Position numbers and translations under genes: made by a program
The notes under the pieces: model-generated
What the model was told of the DNA's origin: nothing
The model's database searches: none
What the model saw: only the letters and a program-made list of their open reading frames with translations
Source: Micromonospora sp. HM5-17
GTDB taxonomy: Bacteria; Actinomycetota; Actinomycetes; Mycobacteriales; Micromonosporaceae
Length of the DNA: 64,000 nt
Assembly (NCBI RefSeq): GCF_003762835.1
Contig: NZ_RJWA01000001.1
Span: 62,001 to 126,000, forward strand
Direction: 5' to 3'
Shown here: positions 32,863 through 43,178 of the stretch, piece by piece
How positions within the stretch are numbered: position 1 is the stretch's first letter
Layout of the letters: every line of letters begins with the position of its first letter

Positions 32863-33861
32863 ATGCGTGACGACGCCCCCCTCAACGACCGCCATGCCCT
32901 CGATGACACAGCTGACCGTTCGGACGATGTGGTATCCGCCGACCAGAATGGCGGCCACCCCGCGCCGGTTCCGGCCCGCCGCTCCGGGCTCACGATCCGG
33001 TCTGCCCACTCCCGCTTTCTTCGTAACCCTTTCTCGGGCCGGAGCGGCCGGACACGGCTGGTGGCAGCAGCGGGCGCGGTATGTGCCCTCGGCCTCATAG
33101 GCTGGGCGCAGATCGGCATCGGCAGCACCCCCGGCGATGCCCCTGCACCCGACTTGCGGGAGGAGATCGCCCAGCGGGCCGAGCCAGACGCCGCCTCTCG
33201 CGGGAAGTCCTCCCGGTCCGCCAGCCCGACCACCCAGGCGCCCTCGGCGGACACCTCCCCGCCGCCGGCTCGAAAAGCCAAGCCGAAACCGAAGTCAAAG
33301 CCGAAGCCGATCACGCCGGTAGCCGGGCTGGACAAGGCCCAGATGGGCAACGCGGTGACGATCGTCCGAACGGGCCAGGAGATGCGGGTGCCGCACCGGG
33401 CGCTGGTCATCGCCGTGGCCACCGCCATGCAAGAGAGCAACCTCTACAACTACGCCAGCGGGGTACTACCCGAGTCACAGAATTACCCGCACCAGGCCAT
33501 CGGGTGGGACCACGACTCGGTCGGTCTCTTCCAACAGCGGCCCAGCACCGGCTGGGGCCCGGTGCGGGACCTGATGAGCCCCAGGTTCGCCACCCGGCAG
33601 TTCCTGACCGCGTTGCAGAAGATCCCTGGCTGGCAGGACCTTCCACTGACCGTCGCCGCCCAGGCGGTACAGGTCTCGGCGTATCCGGGCCTGTACGCCC
33701 AGCATGAGTGGCAACTCGGCGACCGGTCAGCCCTGACCGGCGGCTTCTCCGCCGCCTTCGCCGCAGCGGGGAGCACTGCTCGCCGCGGTCACCCTGCGCA
33801 CCACCCAGCTCACGGCGACGGAACCCAGCAGTACCGGGCCCTCCAACGCCGCGATCCGTAA
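32863..33861 (+). CDS. Membrane-anchored protein with lysozyme-like fold
   Basis: 332 residues from an ATG at 32863. Acidic N-terminus, one membrane helix (LVAAAGAVCALGLIGWAQIG) and a Lys/Pro linker (KAKPKPKSKPKP), so the domain is extracytoplasmic. The domain (GNAVTIVRTGQEMRVPHRAL.., ATAMQESNLYNYASG, DSVGLFQQRPSTGWG) is the lysozyme-like module common in actinomycete surface proteins; Glu in AMQESN is the likely catalytic acid. The C-terminal 40 residues are His/Arg-rich and unlike the family. Function in cell-wall turnover is inferred. Confidence 0.75.
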   Translation: MRDDAPLNDRHALDDTADRSDDVVSADQNGGHPAPVPARRSGLTIRSAHSRFLRNPFSGRSGRTRLVAAAGAVCALGLIGWAQIGIGSTPGDAPAPDLREEIAQRAEPDAASRGKSSRSASPTTQAPSADTSPPPARKAKPKPKSKPKPITPVAGLDKAQMGNAVTIVRTGQEMRVPHRALVIAVATAMQESNLYNYASGVLPESQNYPHQAIGWDHDSVGLFQQRPSTGWGPVRDLMSPRFATRQFLTALQKIPGWQDLPLTVAAQAVQVSAYPGLYAQHEWQLGDRSALTGGFSAAFAAAGSTARRGHPAHHPAHGDGTQQYRALQRRDP

Positions 33862-33884
33862 GGCCACCATCTGAGACGGACACC

Positions 33885-33929
33885 CGGACGAGGGGTGGTC
33901 GGGCCGAGCGGCCAACCACCCCTCGTCCG
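33885..33929. terminator. Strong hairpin after the lysozyme-fold gene
   Basis: Stem CGGACGAGGGGTGGT / ACCACCCCTCGTCCG, 15 bp perfect, with a 15-nt loop that itself contains GGCC/GGCC. It lies 24 bp after the stop codon. Confidence 0.8.
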
Positions 33930-34052
33930 CGTGCGGTGCGCGTGACGGCGGCACGCGTCGCGCCGGCGTCAACGGTTCACCTCGCGGTAGGTGCCGGGCC
34001 TGACTGGCGAGGCAACGGCCTGCCGCCCTCAGGCCCCACCCGATTCCTTTGA

Positions 34053-34274
34053 TCAGAGGCGCACGGCCTCGTAGCCGGTTTCCTCCAGGATGTCGATGAT
34101 GGCGGTGTCGGTAACCCGCCCGTCTGCCGTCACGGTAACCTGACCGGTTGCGAGTTCCACATCGACAACGCTGACGCCGTCCAGCTTGCTCAGCTGGGTC
34201 CGGACCTTGTCGGCGCAGCCATTGCAGGTCATGCCAGTGACCTTGTACGTGCTGGTGCCCACGGTCGCCCCCAT
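34053..34274 (-). CDS. copZ: HMA-domain copper chaperone (CopZ-like)
   Basis: 73 residues from an ATG at 34274. Ferredoxin-like HMA fold with the metal loop MTCNGC (Cys17, Cys20) and the usual secondary strand pattern ending YEAVRL. It carries Cu(I) in the cytoplasm and hands it to P-type ATPases. Two CsoR-like palindromes lie immediately upstream, so copper induction is expected. Confidence 0.9.
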   Translation of the reverse strand: MGATVGTSTYKVTGMTCNGCADKVRTQLSKLDGVSVVDVELATGQVTVTADGRVTDTAIIDILEETGYEAVRL

Positions 34275-34280
34275 TCTTCT

Positions 34281-34358
34281 AATACCCCCGATGGGTATTG
34301 GACGCAGGTAACGTATGCCAGAACAACCCGACGAACAACCCCCACCCCCTAGGGGTAC
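34281..34358 (-). promoter_or_regulatory. Two CsoR-type operator palindromes
   Basis: Site 1: AATACCC (34281-34287) and GGGTATT (34293-34299), 7-bp arms. Site 2: ACCCCCTAGGGGTA (34345-34358). Both match the TACCCC..GGGGTA pattern bound by copper sensor CsoR. They precede the copZ-like gene on the minus strand; site 2 is also upstream of the oxidoreductase fragment on the plus strand. Confidence 0.8.
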
Positions 34359-34503
34359 CTTCCTCGACAACGTCCGCAGTTCGCCCCCTCCCCGAGTCGT
34401 TGTCACTGCACATCTCCGAGTTCGCGGTCACCGGCCAGGCGACCGCGGCGACGGCAGCACGAATGGGCCCACCTGAAGCTATACCGGTACAGGGTAGGCG
34501 TAT

Positions 34504-34971
34504 ATGGGTTGTCGTGCCCGGGCGAGATTACTGGCAGGAGGAGAGGCAGTTGGACCGGATCGGGATATCGCGCGCTGGCCACACCGGGTGTTCGGAGATG
34601 TCCTTATCCGGGTCGAGCACTGGGCGAATGCCAATGATCAGGGCGCGGTGGCCGCGCGTAACCTGCTGGCCGGACCCGAGAACGCCGAACCCTTCACCGA
34701 CGTACCGTCGTTCGCCACGCATGTGCACGGAGCGCGGATCCAGGTCGCCGGCCTGCCGCATCTAGCCGACGAGGCGAGGCTCGTCACGGGCGCCCTCGAG
34801 GACGATCGTTTCGCCGTCGGTCTCTCCAGGGCTGGTGTGCTGGTCGGCGCGGTGGCGGTGAACTCGCCCAAGGACCTGATCCTGCTCAGGCGTGGGATCA
34901 TCTCACGCAGCTCGGCGGAGGCGAGCCATCCATGCCTCTCCGCTGCCCGCCCCGGCAATAGCAGCGAGTGA
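34504..34971 (+). pseudogene. C-terminal fragment of a ferredoxin-reductase-like FAD enzyme
   Basis: From about residue 20 the frame reads DIARWPHRVFGDVLIRVEHW, then AAARNLLAG-like and HGARIQVAGLPH, the end of the FAD domain and the C-terminal reductase domain of rubredoxin/ferredoxin-type NAD(P)H oxidoreductases. The FAD- and NAD-binding N-terminal two thirds are absent. It lies inside the copper island, so it is a relic of a once larger operon. Confidence 0.7.
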
Positions 34972-35028
34972 GCCAGAGGTGGGCGAGGCCCACCCACAGT
35001 CGGGTTCTCTGTAACGGAGACAGGTCGG

Positions 35029-35068
35029 TTCGTTCGTCGGCCCGGCCGAGGCCGGGCCGACGAACGAA
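35029..35068. terminator. Perfect 19-bp stem terminator
   Basis: TTCGTTCGTCGGCCCGGCC and its exact complement are separated by only GA. It follows the oxidoreductase fragment and faces the 3' end of the DUF305 gene. Confidence 0.8.
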
Positions 35069-35083
35069 AGTGGGATGAGCGGC

Positions 35084-35114
35084 GGCCCGGCATGCCGAGA
35101 CGGCACGCCGGGCC
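35084..35114 (-). terminator. Hairpin downstream of the DUF305 gene
   Basis: GGCCCGGCATGCCG / CGGCACGCCGGGCC, a 14-bp stem with one mismatch and a 3-nt loop, just beyond the stop of the minus-strand gene. Confidence 0.65.
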
Positions 35115-35121
35115 GGCTCAC

Positions 35122-35763
35122 TTACTTACTGTTGAGCAGGTTCTGCATCTGGCCGATCTCGGCGGTCTGGTCCGCCTTGACCTTCTCCGCGAGGTTCTTC
35201 GCGGCCGGGTTCTGGCCCTGTTCCAGTTCGGTGGTGGCCATCTGCACCGCGCCCTGGTGGTGACGGATCATCATCTCCAGGAACGTGCGGTCGAACTCGG
35301 GACCGCTGGCCTTTTCCAGGGTGGCCATGTCCTGGTCGCTCATCATTCCCGACATGCCGCCGCCGGGAGCGCCGCCGTGCATGTCGTGCCCACCAGTGGA
35401 CGGGGACGCCGTTGCCGCACCCCAGTCCCGCAGCCACGTCGTCATCTGGTCGATTTCCGGCTGCTGGGCTGCCTTGATCTTGGCGGCGAGGTCCTTGACC
35501 TGCGGGTCGCTGGCCCGGCTCTCCGCCAGCTCGGCCATCTCGACGGCCTGCTGGTGGTGCGGGATCATGCCCTGGGCGAAGGTGATGTCCGCCTGGTTGT
35601 GGTCTGCGGTCGCGGCCGGCGCGCTGGTCGCGGTGGCGGCGGGCTGGTCTGCGGTGTGGCCGCTGCCGTGTGAGCTGCCGCCGCAACCCGCGGCGAGTGC
35701 GACGGTCGCGATGGCGGCTGCCGCCAGTGCGGAAGAGCGAACGATGGGTCGGTTGATGCGCAT
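35122..35763 (-). CDS. DUF305 copper-island lipoprotein
   Basis: 213 residues. Lipoprotein signal peptide with lipobox LAAGC (Cys about 27), then two DUF305 four-helix repeats, each with the HH motif: FAQGMIPHHQQAVEMAEL and FLEMMIRHHQGAVQMATT. A Met/His/Gly-rich loop between them (GGHDMHGGAPGGGMSGMM) adds soft-metal ligands. DUF305 proteins are extracytoplasmic and often found with copper genes; binding or buffering of Cu outside the membrane is likely. Confidence 0.9.
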   Translation of the reverse strand: MRINRPIVRSSALAAAAIATVALAAGCGGSSHGSGHTADQPAATATSAPAATADHNQADITFAQGMIPHHQQAVEMAELAESRASDPQVKDLAAKIKAAQQPEIDQMTTWLRDWGAATASPSTGGHDMHGGAPGGGMSGMMSDQDMATLEKASGPEFDRTFLEMMIRHHQGAVQMATTELEQGQNPAAKNLAEKVKADQTAEIGQMQNLLNSK

Positions 35764-35855
35764 GGGTTATCGACTCCCTGTTTGTCGCTGAAAGAATCAC
35801 GGCAAGATGCCCGCGTTCACCCGCCCGTGGCCGGGGTGGCGGGCCGGGAGTCGGC

Positions 35856-36326
35856 CTAGACGCGCCAGATAGACAGTTCGGTTAGCGAAGGTGGGCCGCA
35901 GCCGCTGCCGCCTGCCGCCTCCTGCGCCGCCGTCTGCGGCGAGAGCACGATGACCAACGGGGGCGGCGCGACAGGCATCGGCGCGAGAGCCGGTGGCGAC
36001 GCGACGGGTCCGTAGCCGGGCGGGGTGAGTTGGCACACCTGACCGGGGTGCCCGTGTGGCAGGTTCGGGCACTCGACGTCACCTGGCGGGCAGTCGGTAC
36101 CTGGTCCGGCGGTCACCGCGCTGGGGTCATCAAGTTCGCCGAGGAGATGATGCGCCGACTCGGCCGACGTCGCGGCCCGTGAATGGTGATGTTCGCCCGT
36201 CGCCGGAGTGCCGACGAGTTGATGCATGAAGATCAACCCGACAAGGCCCGCAACGATGGCGAGCACGCGGATCACCGTACGTGATCGGCGGAGCTGGTCG
36301 CGGGCGGCACCTGTCATCAACCTCAT
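35856..36326 (-). CDS. DUF6153-like small membrane protein
   Basis: 156 residues from the ATG at 36326 (a second ATG 9 nt on is possible). One hydrophobic helix (TVIRVLAIVAGLVGLIFMHQLVG) and an extracytoplasmic tail with His (EHHHSR) and two Cys in CPPGDVECP. This is the layout of DUF6153 proteins found with actinobacterial copper genes. It is divergent from the copB-type ATPase gene across a CsoR-type palindrome. Confidence 0.6.
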   Translation of the reverse strand: MRLMTGAARDQLRRSRTVIRVLAIVAGLVGLIFMHQLVGTPATGEHHHSRAATSAESAHHLLGELDDPSAVTAGPGTDCPPGDVECPNLPHGHPGQVCQLTPPGYGPVASPPALAPMPVAPPPLVIVLSPQTAAQEAAGGSGCGPPSLTELSIWRV

Positions 36327-36469
36327 CGTAGCCGCCTGCGAGATCAGGGGAGGCGGGCTTGGGCCAGCAGGGCCCTCCCGCCACTCCCGCTGGCGGTAAC
36401 GGAAGCGGCCGGCAGCGCCTTCCGCCGAACGGCCGCGTGATCCGCCACATGGCCGGCCCACCTTGCGGA

Positions 36470-36488
36470 TATACCCCCGAGGGGTATA
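36470..36488 (+). promoter_or_regulatory. CsoR-type operator upstream of copB-type ATPase
   Basis: TATACCCC (36470-36477), spacer CGA, GGGGTATA (36481-36488): a perfect 8-bp inverted repeat, 24 bp upstream of the ATPase start codon. Matches the CsoR consensus. Confidence 0.85.
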
Positions 36489-36512
36489 GTTCGCACGAGG
36501 AGGTGACTGAGA

Positions 36513-38687
36513 ATGCGACAACACTCGCACACGACGCGAACGGGTACCGAGGCGGCGCACCGGGACGACAGAGCCGACGCTGGAACTTCCAGCCAAGCCG
36601 TCGATCAGTCCCAGGGTGGCGATCACAAGCACCATGCGGACCACGCGGGTGCGGCCGGTCACGGCGGTGCTCACCAGGGTCACGACAAGCACGCCGGGCA
36701 CGACCCGGAGCTGTTCCGCCGCAAGTTCTGGCTGAGTCTCGCCCTCACCGTGCCGATCGTGGTCACCAGCCACATGGTGATGGACTGGTTCGGCTACCGC
36801 CTGGACTTTCCCGGCATGTCCTGGCTCGGCCCGGTGCTCGGGTCGGTGGTGTTCTGGTACGGCGGATGGCCGTTCCTGGCCGGCGGCGTACGGGAGCTAC
36901 GCGACCGCGCGCCCGGGATGATGCTGCTGATCTCGATGGCGATCACCGTCGCCTACGTCGCCTCGCTGGCGACCAGCCTCGGTGCCTTCGACCTCGACTT
37001 CTGGTGGGAACTGGCCGCCCTGGTCACCATCATGCTGCTCGGCCACTGGCAGGAGATGAAGGCCATCGGGCAGGCCCGGGGGGCGCTGGCCGCGCTGGCC
37101 GCACTGCTGCCCGACGACGCCGAACGGCTGACCGACGACGGTCAGGTACGACGCGTGTCGGTCGCGGACCTGACCGTGGGCGATGTGGTGCTGGTCCGGT
37201 CCGGCGCCCGGGTTCCGGCCGATGGGCGGATCGTCGACGGCGAGGCGGAGCTGGACGAGTCGATGATCACCGGTGAGTCCCGTCCGGTACGCCGGGTGGT
37301 CGGGGACCGGGTGGTCGCCGGCACGGTGGCGACCGACTCGGCGATCCGGGTCCGGGTCGAGGCGGTGGGCGAGGACACCGCGCTGGCCGGCATCCAACGC
37401 CTGGTCGCGCAGGCCCAGGCCGCCGGCGGTCGGGCGCAGGTGCTCGCCGACCGGTTCGCCGCGCTGCTGTTCTACGTCGCGATGGTCGCCGCCGTGCTGA
37501 CCTTCGCGGCCTGGTGGGCATTCGGCGACGTCGACCAGTCCGTGGTCCGTACCGTGACGGTGCTCGTGATCGCCTGCCCGCACGCGCTCGGTCTGGCCAT
37601 CCCGTTGGTGATCTCCCTGTCGACCACGGTGGCGGCGAAGGCCGGCATCCTGGTCAAGGACCGGCTCGCGCTGGAACGGATGCGCACCGTGCGGGCGGTG
37701 CTGTTCGACAAGACCGGCACCCTGACCAAGGGCGCGCACACCGTCACCGGCGTCACCGCCGCACCCGGTAGCAGCGACGACGAGGTGCTCCGGTTGGCCG
37801 GCGCGGTGGAGGCCGACAGCGAACACCCCCTCGCCAGGGCGATCGTGGCCGCTGCCGCCCGCGTCGAGCGCGCCGCCGCGACGGACTTCCGGTCGCTGAC
37901 CGGCCGGGGCGTGCAGGCCACCGTCGACGGCACCCGGTACGCCGTCGGCGGGCCGGCCCTGCTGCGCGAACTCGACGCCCAGGTCCCGGACGAGATCGCC
38001 GCCACGACGCGGGCGTGGGTACGCCGCGGCGCGGCGGTGCTGCACCTGCTCCGGCTGGCCGACGGGCGTCCCGAGGTGCTCGGGGCGCTGGGACTGGAGG
38101 ACGAGATCCGCCCCGAGGCCCGGCAGGCGATCGCGCAACTACGCGAGCAGGGAGTGGACAAGATCGTGATGATCACCGGGGACGCCCGGGGTGTTGCCGA
38201 CGCGGTCGCCTCCGATCTCGGCTTCCGCCCCGGGGTGGACGAGGTGTTCGCGGAGGTGCTGCCGGCGGACAAGGACAAGGCGGTCGCCGACCTCCAGTCC
38301 CGGGGCCTGACGGTGGCGATGGTCGGTGACGGGGTCAACGACGCTCCGGCGCTGGCCCGGGCCGACGTCGGTATCGCGATCGGCGCCGGCACCGACGTGG
38401 CGATCGAGTCGGCCGGTGTCGTCCTCGCCTCCTCCGACCCCCGGGGAGTCACCGGCGTGATCCGGCTGTCGAAGGCGTCGTACCGCAAGATGCTGCAGAA
38501 CCTCGGCTGGGCAGCCGGCTACAACATCATCGCGATCCCCCTCGCGGCCGGGGTCCTGGCCTGGGCGGGCCTGACGTTGAGTCCGGCCGTGGGAGCGGTG
38601 CTCATGTCCGCCTCCACCATCGTGGTCGCGCTCAACGCCCAACTGCTCCGCCGGGTACGCCTCACCCCGGAACAGCAGCAGCGGTAA
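36513..38687 (+). CDS. copB: Copper P-type ATPase, CPH type (CopB-like)
   Basis: 724 residues with a GAGGAGG ribosome site. A long His-rich N-terminus (HKHHADHAGAAGHGGAHQGH) replaces HMA domains. P-type motifs: TGES, ACPHALGLAIP (CPH in the transport helix, about residue 355), DKTGTLT (about 399), HPLARA, MITGDARG and GDGVNDAPAL. CPH defines the CopB (P1B-3) group, which moves Cu(II)/Cu(I) out of the cell. Directly preceded by a CsoR palindrome. Confidence 0.93.
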   Translation: MRQHSHTTRTGTEAAHRDDRADAGTSSQAVDQSQGGDHKHHADHAGAAGHGGAHQGHDKHAGHDPELFRRKFWLSLALTVPIVVTSHMVMDWFGYRLDFPGMSWLGPVLGSVVFWYGGWPFLAGGVRELRDRAPGMMLLISMAITVAYVASLATSLGAFDLDFWWELAALVTIMLLGHWQEMKAIGQARGALAALAALLPDDAERLTDDGQVRRVSVADLTVGDVVLVRSGARVPADGRIVDGEAELDESMITGESRPVRRVVGDRVVAGTVATDSAIRVRVEAVGEDTALAGIQRLVAQAQAAGGRAQVLADRFAALLFYVAMVAAVLTFAAWWAFGDVDQSVVRTVTVLVIACPHALGLAIPLVISLSTTVAAKAGILVKDRLALERMRTVRAVLFDKTGTLTKGAHTVTGVTAAPGSSDDEVLRLAGAVEADSEHPLARAIVAAAARVERAAATDFRSLTGRGVQATVDGTRYAVGGPALLRELDAQVPDEIAATTRAWVRRGAAVLHLLRLADGRPEVLGALGLEDEIRPEARQAIAQLREQGVDKIVMITGDARGVADAVASDLGFRPGVDEVFAEVLPADKDKAVADLQSRGLTVAMVGDGVNDAPALARADVGIAIGAGTDVAIESAGVVLASSDPRGVTGVIRLSKASYRKMLQNLGWAAGYNIIAIPLAAGVLAWAGLTLSPAVGAVLMSASTIVVALNAQLLRRVRLTPEQQQR

Positions 38688-38757
38688 CCGAAAGGGTGTG
38701 GGTCGGGCCGCTCCGGCCGGGCCCACACCAGCGCGCCGAGGGGCCTGGCCAGCTTGA

Positions 38758-38772
38758 TACCCCCTGGGGGTA
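38758..38772 (+). promoter_or_regulatory. CsoR-type operator upstream of copZ-copA operon
   Basis: TACCCCC-T-GGGGGTA, 7-bp perfect arms, 98 bp upstream of the copZ start. A second GGGGTA follows at once (38774-38779). Confidence 0.8.
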
Positions 38773-38870
38773 GGGGTATGGTGGGCCTGTGAGCGTCAGA
38801 GCGGCGCTCTCGACTACCCCCCGGAGGTGGCGATTGCCGCGCCCTCGGGACGAGACCAGAGGAGATCCCC

Positions 38871-39074
38871 ATGCAGACGACCTACACCGTGTCCGGCATG
38901 ACCTGCAACCACTGCGTCAACTCAGTGCAGACCGAGGTGAGCCAACTCCCCGGCGTGACGGAGGTGCGGGTCGACCTGGCCAGCGGCGCCGTCACGGTCA
39001 CCAGCGATACCCCGCTGGACGAGGCGGCGGTCCGCGCCGCCGTGGACGAGGCGGGCTACGAACTCATCAGCTGA
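38871..39074 (+). CDS. copZ: HMA-domain copper chaperone (CopZ)
   Basis: 67 residues with AGGAG 6 nt before the ATG. The metal loop is MTCNHC (Cys12, Cys15), followed by the usual HMA strands and ending YELIS. Cytoplasmic Cu(I) carrier. First gene of copZ-(HxH protein)-copA under the CsoR-type palindrome at 38758. Confidence 0.93.
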   Translation: MQTTYTVSGMTCNHCVNSVQTEVSQLPGVTEVRVDLASGAVTVTSDTPLDEAAVRAAVDEAGYELIS

Positions 39075-39103
39075 CATTCGAAGACAGGACAGGGCGGCAC
39101 AGC

Positions 39104-40075
39104 ATGAAAACGCCGATCAAGGTGGGTGGCTACGCGGCGGGGCTGGCGGCGATCTTCGTCGCCGCCTTGGGCGTCGGCGGGGTGGTCGGCCCCGACAGCC
39201 GACCCGCCCCCGAGGGTCACGACACCGGACACGGCAGCGACAGCCAGGGCACCGGCACGGCGGACGGCGCCGAGGAGGTTCCGGGTGGGCTTCAGGTGGC
39301 CCAGGACGGCTATCGGCTCGTGCCGGTCACCACCAGCCTGAACCCCGGCACCACATCCGAGTTCACCTTCCGGGTGACCGGACCGGACGGTCGTCCGGTC
39401 ACCGACTACACCCCGACCCACGACAAGGACCTGCATCTGATCGTGGTACGCCGCGACCTGTCCGGGTTCCAGCACCTGCACCCGCAGGTGGCCGGCGACG
39501 GTACCTGGACGACGCCGCTTGCGATCGGAGCGGCTGGACAGTACCGGATCTTCGCCGACTTCCAGCCGGCCGCCCGCGCCGAGCCGCTGACGCTCGGTGT
39601 CGACGTGCCCGCGCCGGGTGCCTACAAGCCGCGTCCGTTGCCGGCTCCCGCGCGTACCGCGGTGGTGGACGGCTACACCGTCACCCTCGCCGGTGACCTG
39701 GTGCCGGGGACGGACTCGAAGCTCACCCTGAGCGTGTCCAAGGACGGTCGACCGGTCACCGACCTGCAGCCCTACCTCGCCGCGTACGGGCACCTGGTGG
39801 CGCTACGCGACGGCGACCTGGCCTACCTGCACGTGCACCCCGAAGGAACGCCGGGCGATGGGCGTACCGCGGCGGGCCCGGACATCACCTTCTACGCGCG
39901 GGTGCCCTCGGCCGGCGCCTACCGGTTGTTCCTGGACTTCCAGCACGCCGGGACCGTCCGCACCGCCGAGTTCACCGCGCACGCCGGCGACGTGGCCACC
40001 ACCGCGGCGCCCACGTCGCCGCAGCCAACGCCCAGCCCGTCCGGTGGGCACGGCACCGGTCACACCCACAACTGA
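39104..40075 (+). CDS. Secreted protein with two HxH-type metal-binding domains
   Basis: 323 residues from an ATG at 39104. N-terminal membrane or signal segment ([22 protein letters not shown]), then a His-containing linker (GHDTGHGSD). Two similar beta domains follow, each with a paired His pattern: [21 protein letters not shown] and, about 120 residues on, [19 protein letters not shown]. The tail ends [11 protein letters not shown] do not know a named function; the repeated HL..LxHxHP pattern, export and position between copZ and copA point to extracytoplasmic copper binding. Confidence 0.7.
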   Translation: MKTPIKVGGYAAGLAAIFVAALGVGGVVGPDSRPAPEGHDTGHGSDSQGTGTADGAEEVPGGLQVAQDGYRLVPVTTSLNPGTTSEFTFRVTGPDGRPVTDYTPTHDKDLHLIVVRRDLSGFQHLHPQVAGDGTWTTPLAIGAAGQYRIFADFQPAARAEPLTLGVDVPAPGAYKPRPLPAPARTAVVDGYTVTLAGDLVPGTDSKLTLSVSKDGRPVTDLQPYLAAYGHLVALRDGDLAYLHVHPEGTPGDGRTAAGPDITFYARVPSAGAYRLFLDFQHAGTVRTAEFTAHAGDVATTAAPTSPQPTPSPSGGHGTGHTHN

Positions 40076-40103
40076 GCGACACCCGCACGGAGGAGCGCAC
40101 CAG

Positions 40104-42374
<2,271 letters not shown>

Positions 42375-42384
42375 CAGCACTGGA

Positions 42385-42426
42385 TCGGCCGCCGGACCCC
42401 GCCGTGAAACGGGATCCGGCGGCCGA
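42385..42426. terminator. Terminator after copA
   Basis: TCGGCCGCCGGA / TCCGGCGGCCGA stem of 12 bp extended by CCC/GGG, loop GCCGTGAAAC. It lies 10 bp after the copA stop, before the convergent DUF2752 gene. Confidence 0.8.
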
Positions 42427-42470
42427 ACCCTTGCCGAACGCTGCCGCGCGCCGGCCAAGTGCCCGGTGCG

Positions 42471-42938
42471 TCAGACCAGATTCGGCACGTAGAACCAGGT
42501 GAACGGCTCCCACGGCAGGTTACGCAGCACGACCGCGTAGACCAGAAAACCAATGCCGTAGCCCCAGAGCACCCACTGCGGTACCCGCCACACCCGCATC
42601 CGCCCGCCGAAGGCGGAAACCGTCCACGCGAGCAACGCGTACAGCGCGTACGGCACCGCGAGCAGCGCGGCCAGGTGATGCCGGCCCGCCTGCACCAGAT
42701 CGCCGTGCAACAGGTACCAGACCATACGGGTACCGCCACAGCCCGGCCCGTCAATGCCGAAGACGGCGTGCCACAGACACGGCCCGGTCGGGTCCGCGAC
42801 CCGGTCTGTCGGGTCGAACGCCAGCACGTACGACACCGCGCCAGCGAGTGTGGCCCAGACGGTAACCGGCGCCCACCAACCGGACCACGGTCGGCGGATC
42901 GATACAGCCGGCGCCTCCGGGGGTAGTGGTGCAGTCAC
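42471..42938 (-). CDS. DUF2752 membrane protein (paralogue of the one in the transposon)
   Basis: 155 residues from a GTG with GGAGG 4 nt upstream; its start overlaps the stop of the HMA protein gene. Same core as the copy at 9619-10107: RVADPTGPCLWHAVFGIDG and GCGGTRMVWYLLHGDL. Three or four hydrophobic helices. Being translated with an HMA chaperone and a SafE-cupredoxin protein, it probably belongs to copper handling; the biochemical role is unknown. Confidence 0.82.
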   Translation of the reverse strand: MTAPLPPEAPAVSIRRPWSGWWAPVTVWATLAGAVSYVLAFDPTDRVADPTGPCLWHAVFGIDGPGCGGTRMVWYLLHGDLVQAGRHHLAALLAVPYALYALLAWTVSAFGGRMRVWRVPQWVLWGYGIGFLVYAVVLRNLPWEPFTWFYVPNLV

Positions 42939-43162
42939 GGTGCCTCCAACCGGGCGGGATAGCCAGCGGCGGTGATCGCCGCCGCCAGCACCTCGGGATC
43001 CGCGTCAGCCCGGTCGACATCGACAACGGTGCGACCCGCCCGCACCGACGTCTGCGACCTGCGTACCCCCGGCAGTTCCTCGACTCTCTCGTCGATCAAC
43101 ATTCCGCAGCTTCCGCAGTGCATCCCGCTGACCCGGAACGTGAACGTTGTAACGTCAGACAT
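42935..43162 (-). CDS. HMA-domain metallochaperone
   Basis: 75 residues from an ATG at 43162 with GAGAGG 7 nt upstream. The metal loop is MHCGSC (Cys16, Cys19). The His next to the first Cys is unusual compared with MTC in the other two chaperones of the island. Between the SafE-cupredoxin gene (16 bp upstream) and the DUF2752 gene (overlap). Confidence 0.85.
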   Translation of the reverse strand: MSDVTTFTFRVSGMHCGSCGMLIDERVEELPGVRRSQTSVRAGRTVVDVDRADADPEVLAAAITAAGYPARLEAP

Positions 43163-43178
43163 CAGAAGACCTCTCCGG

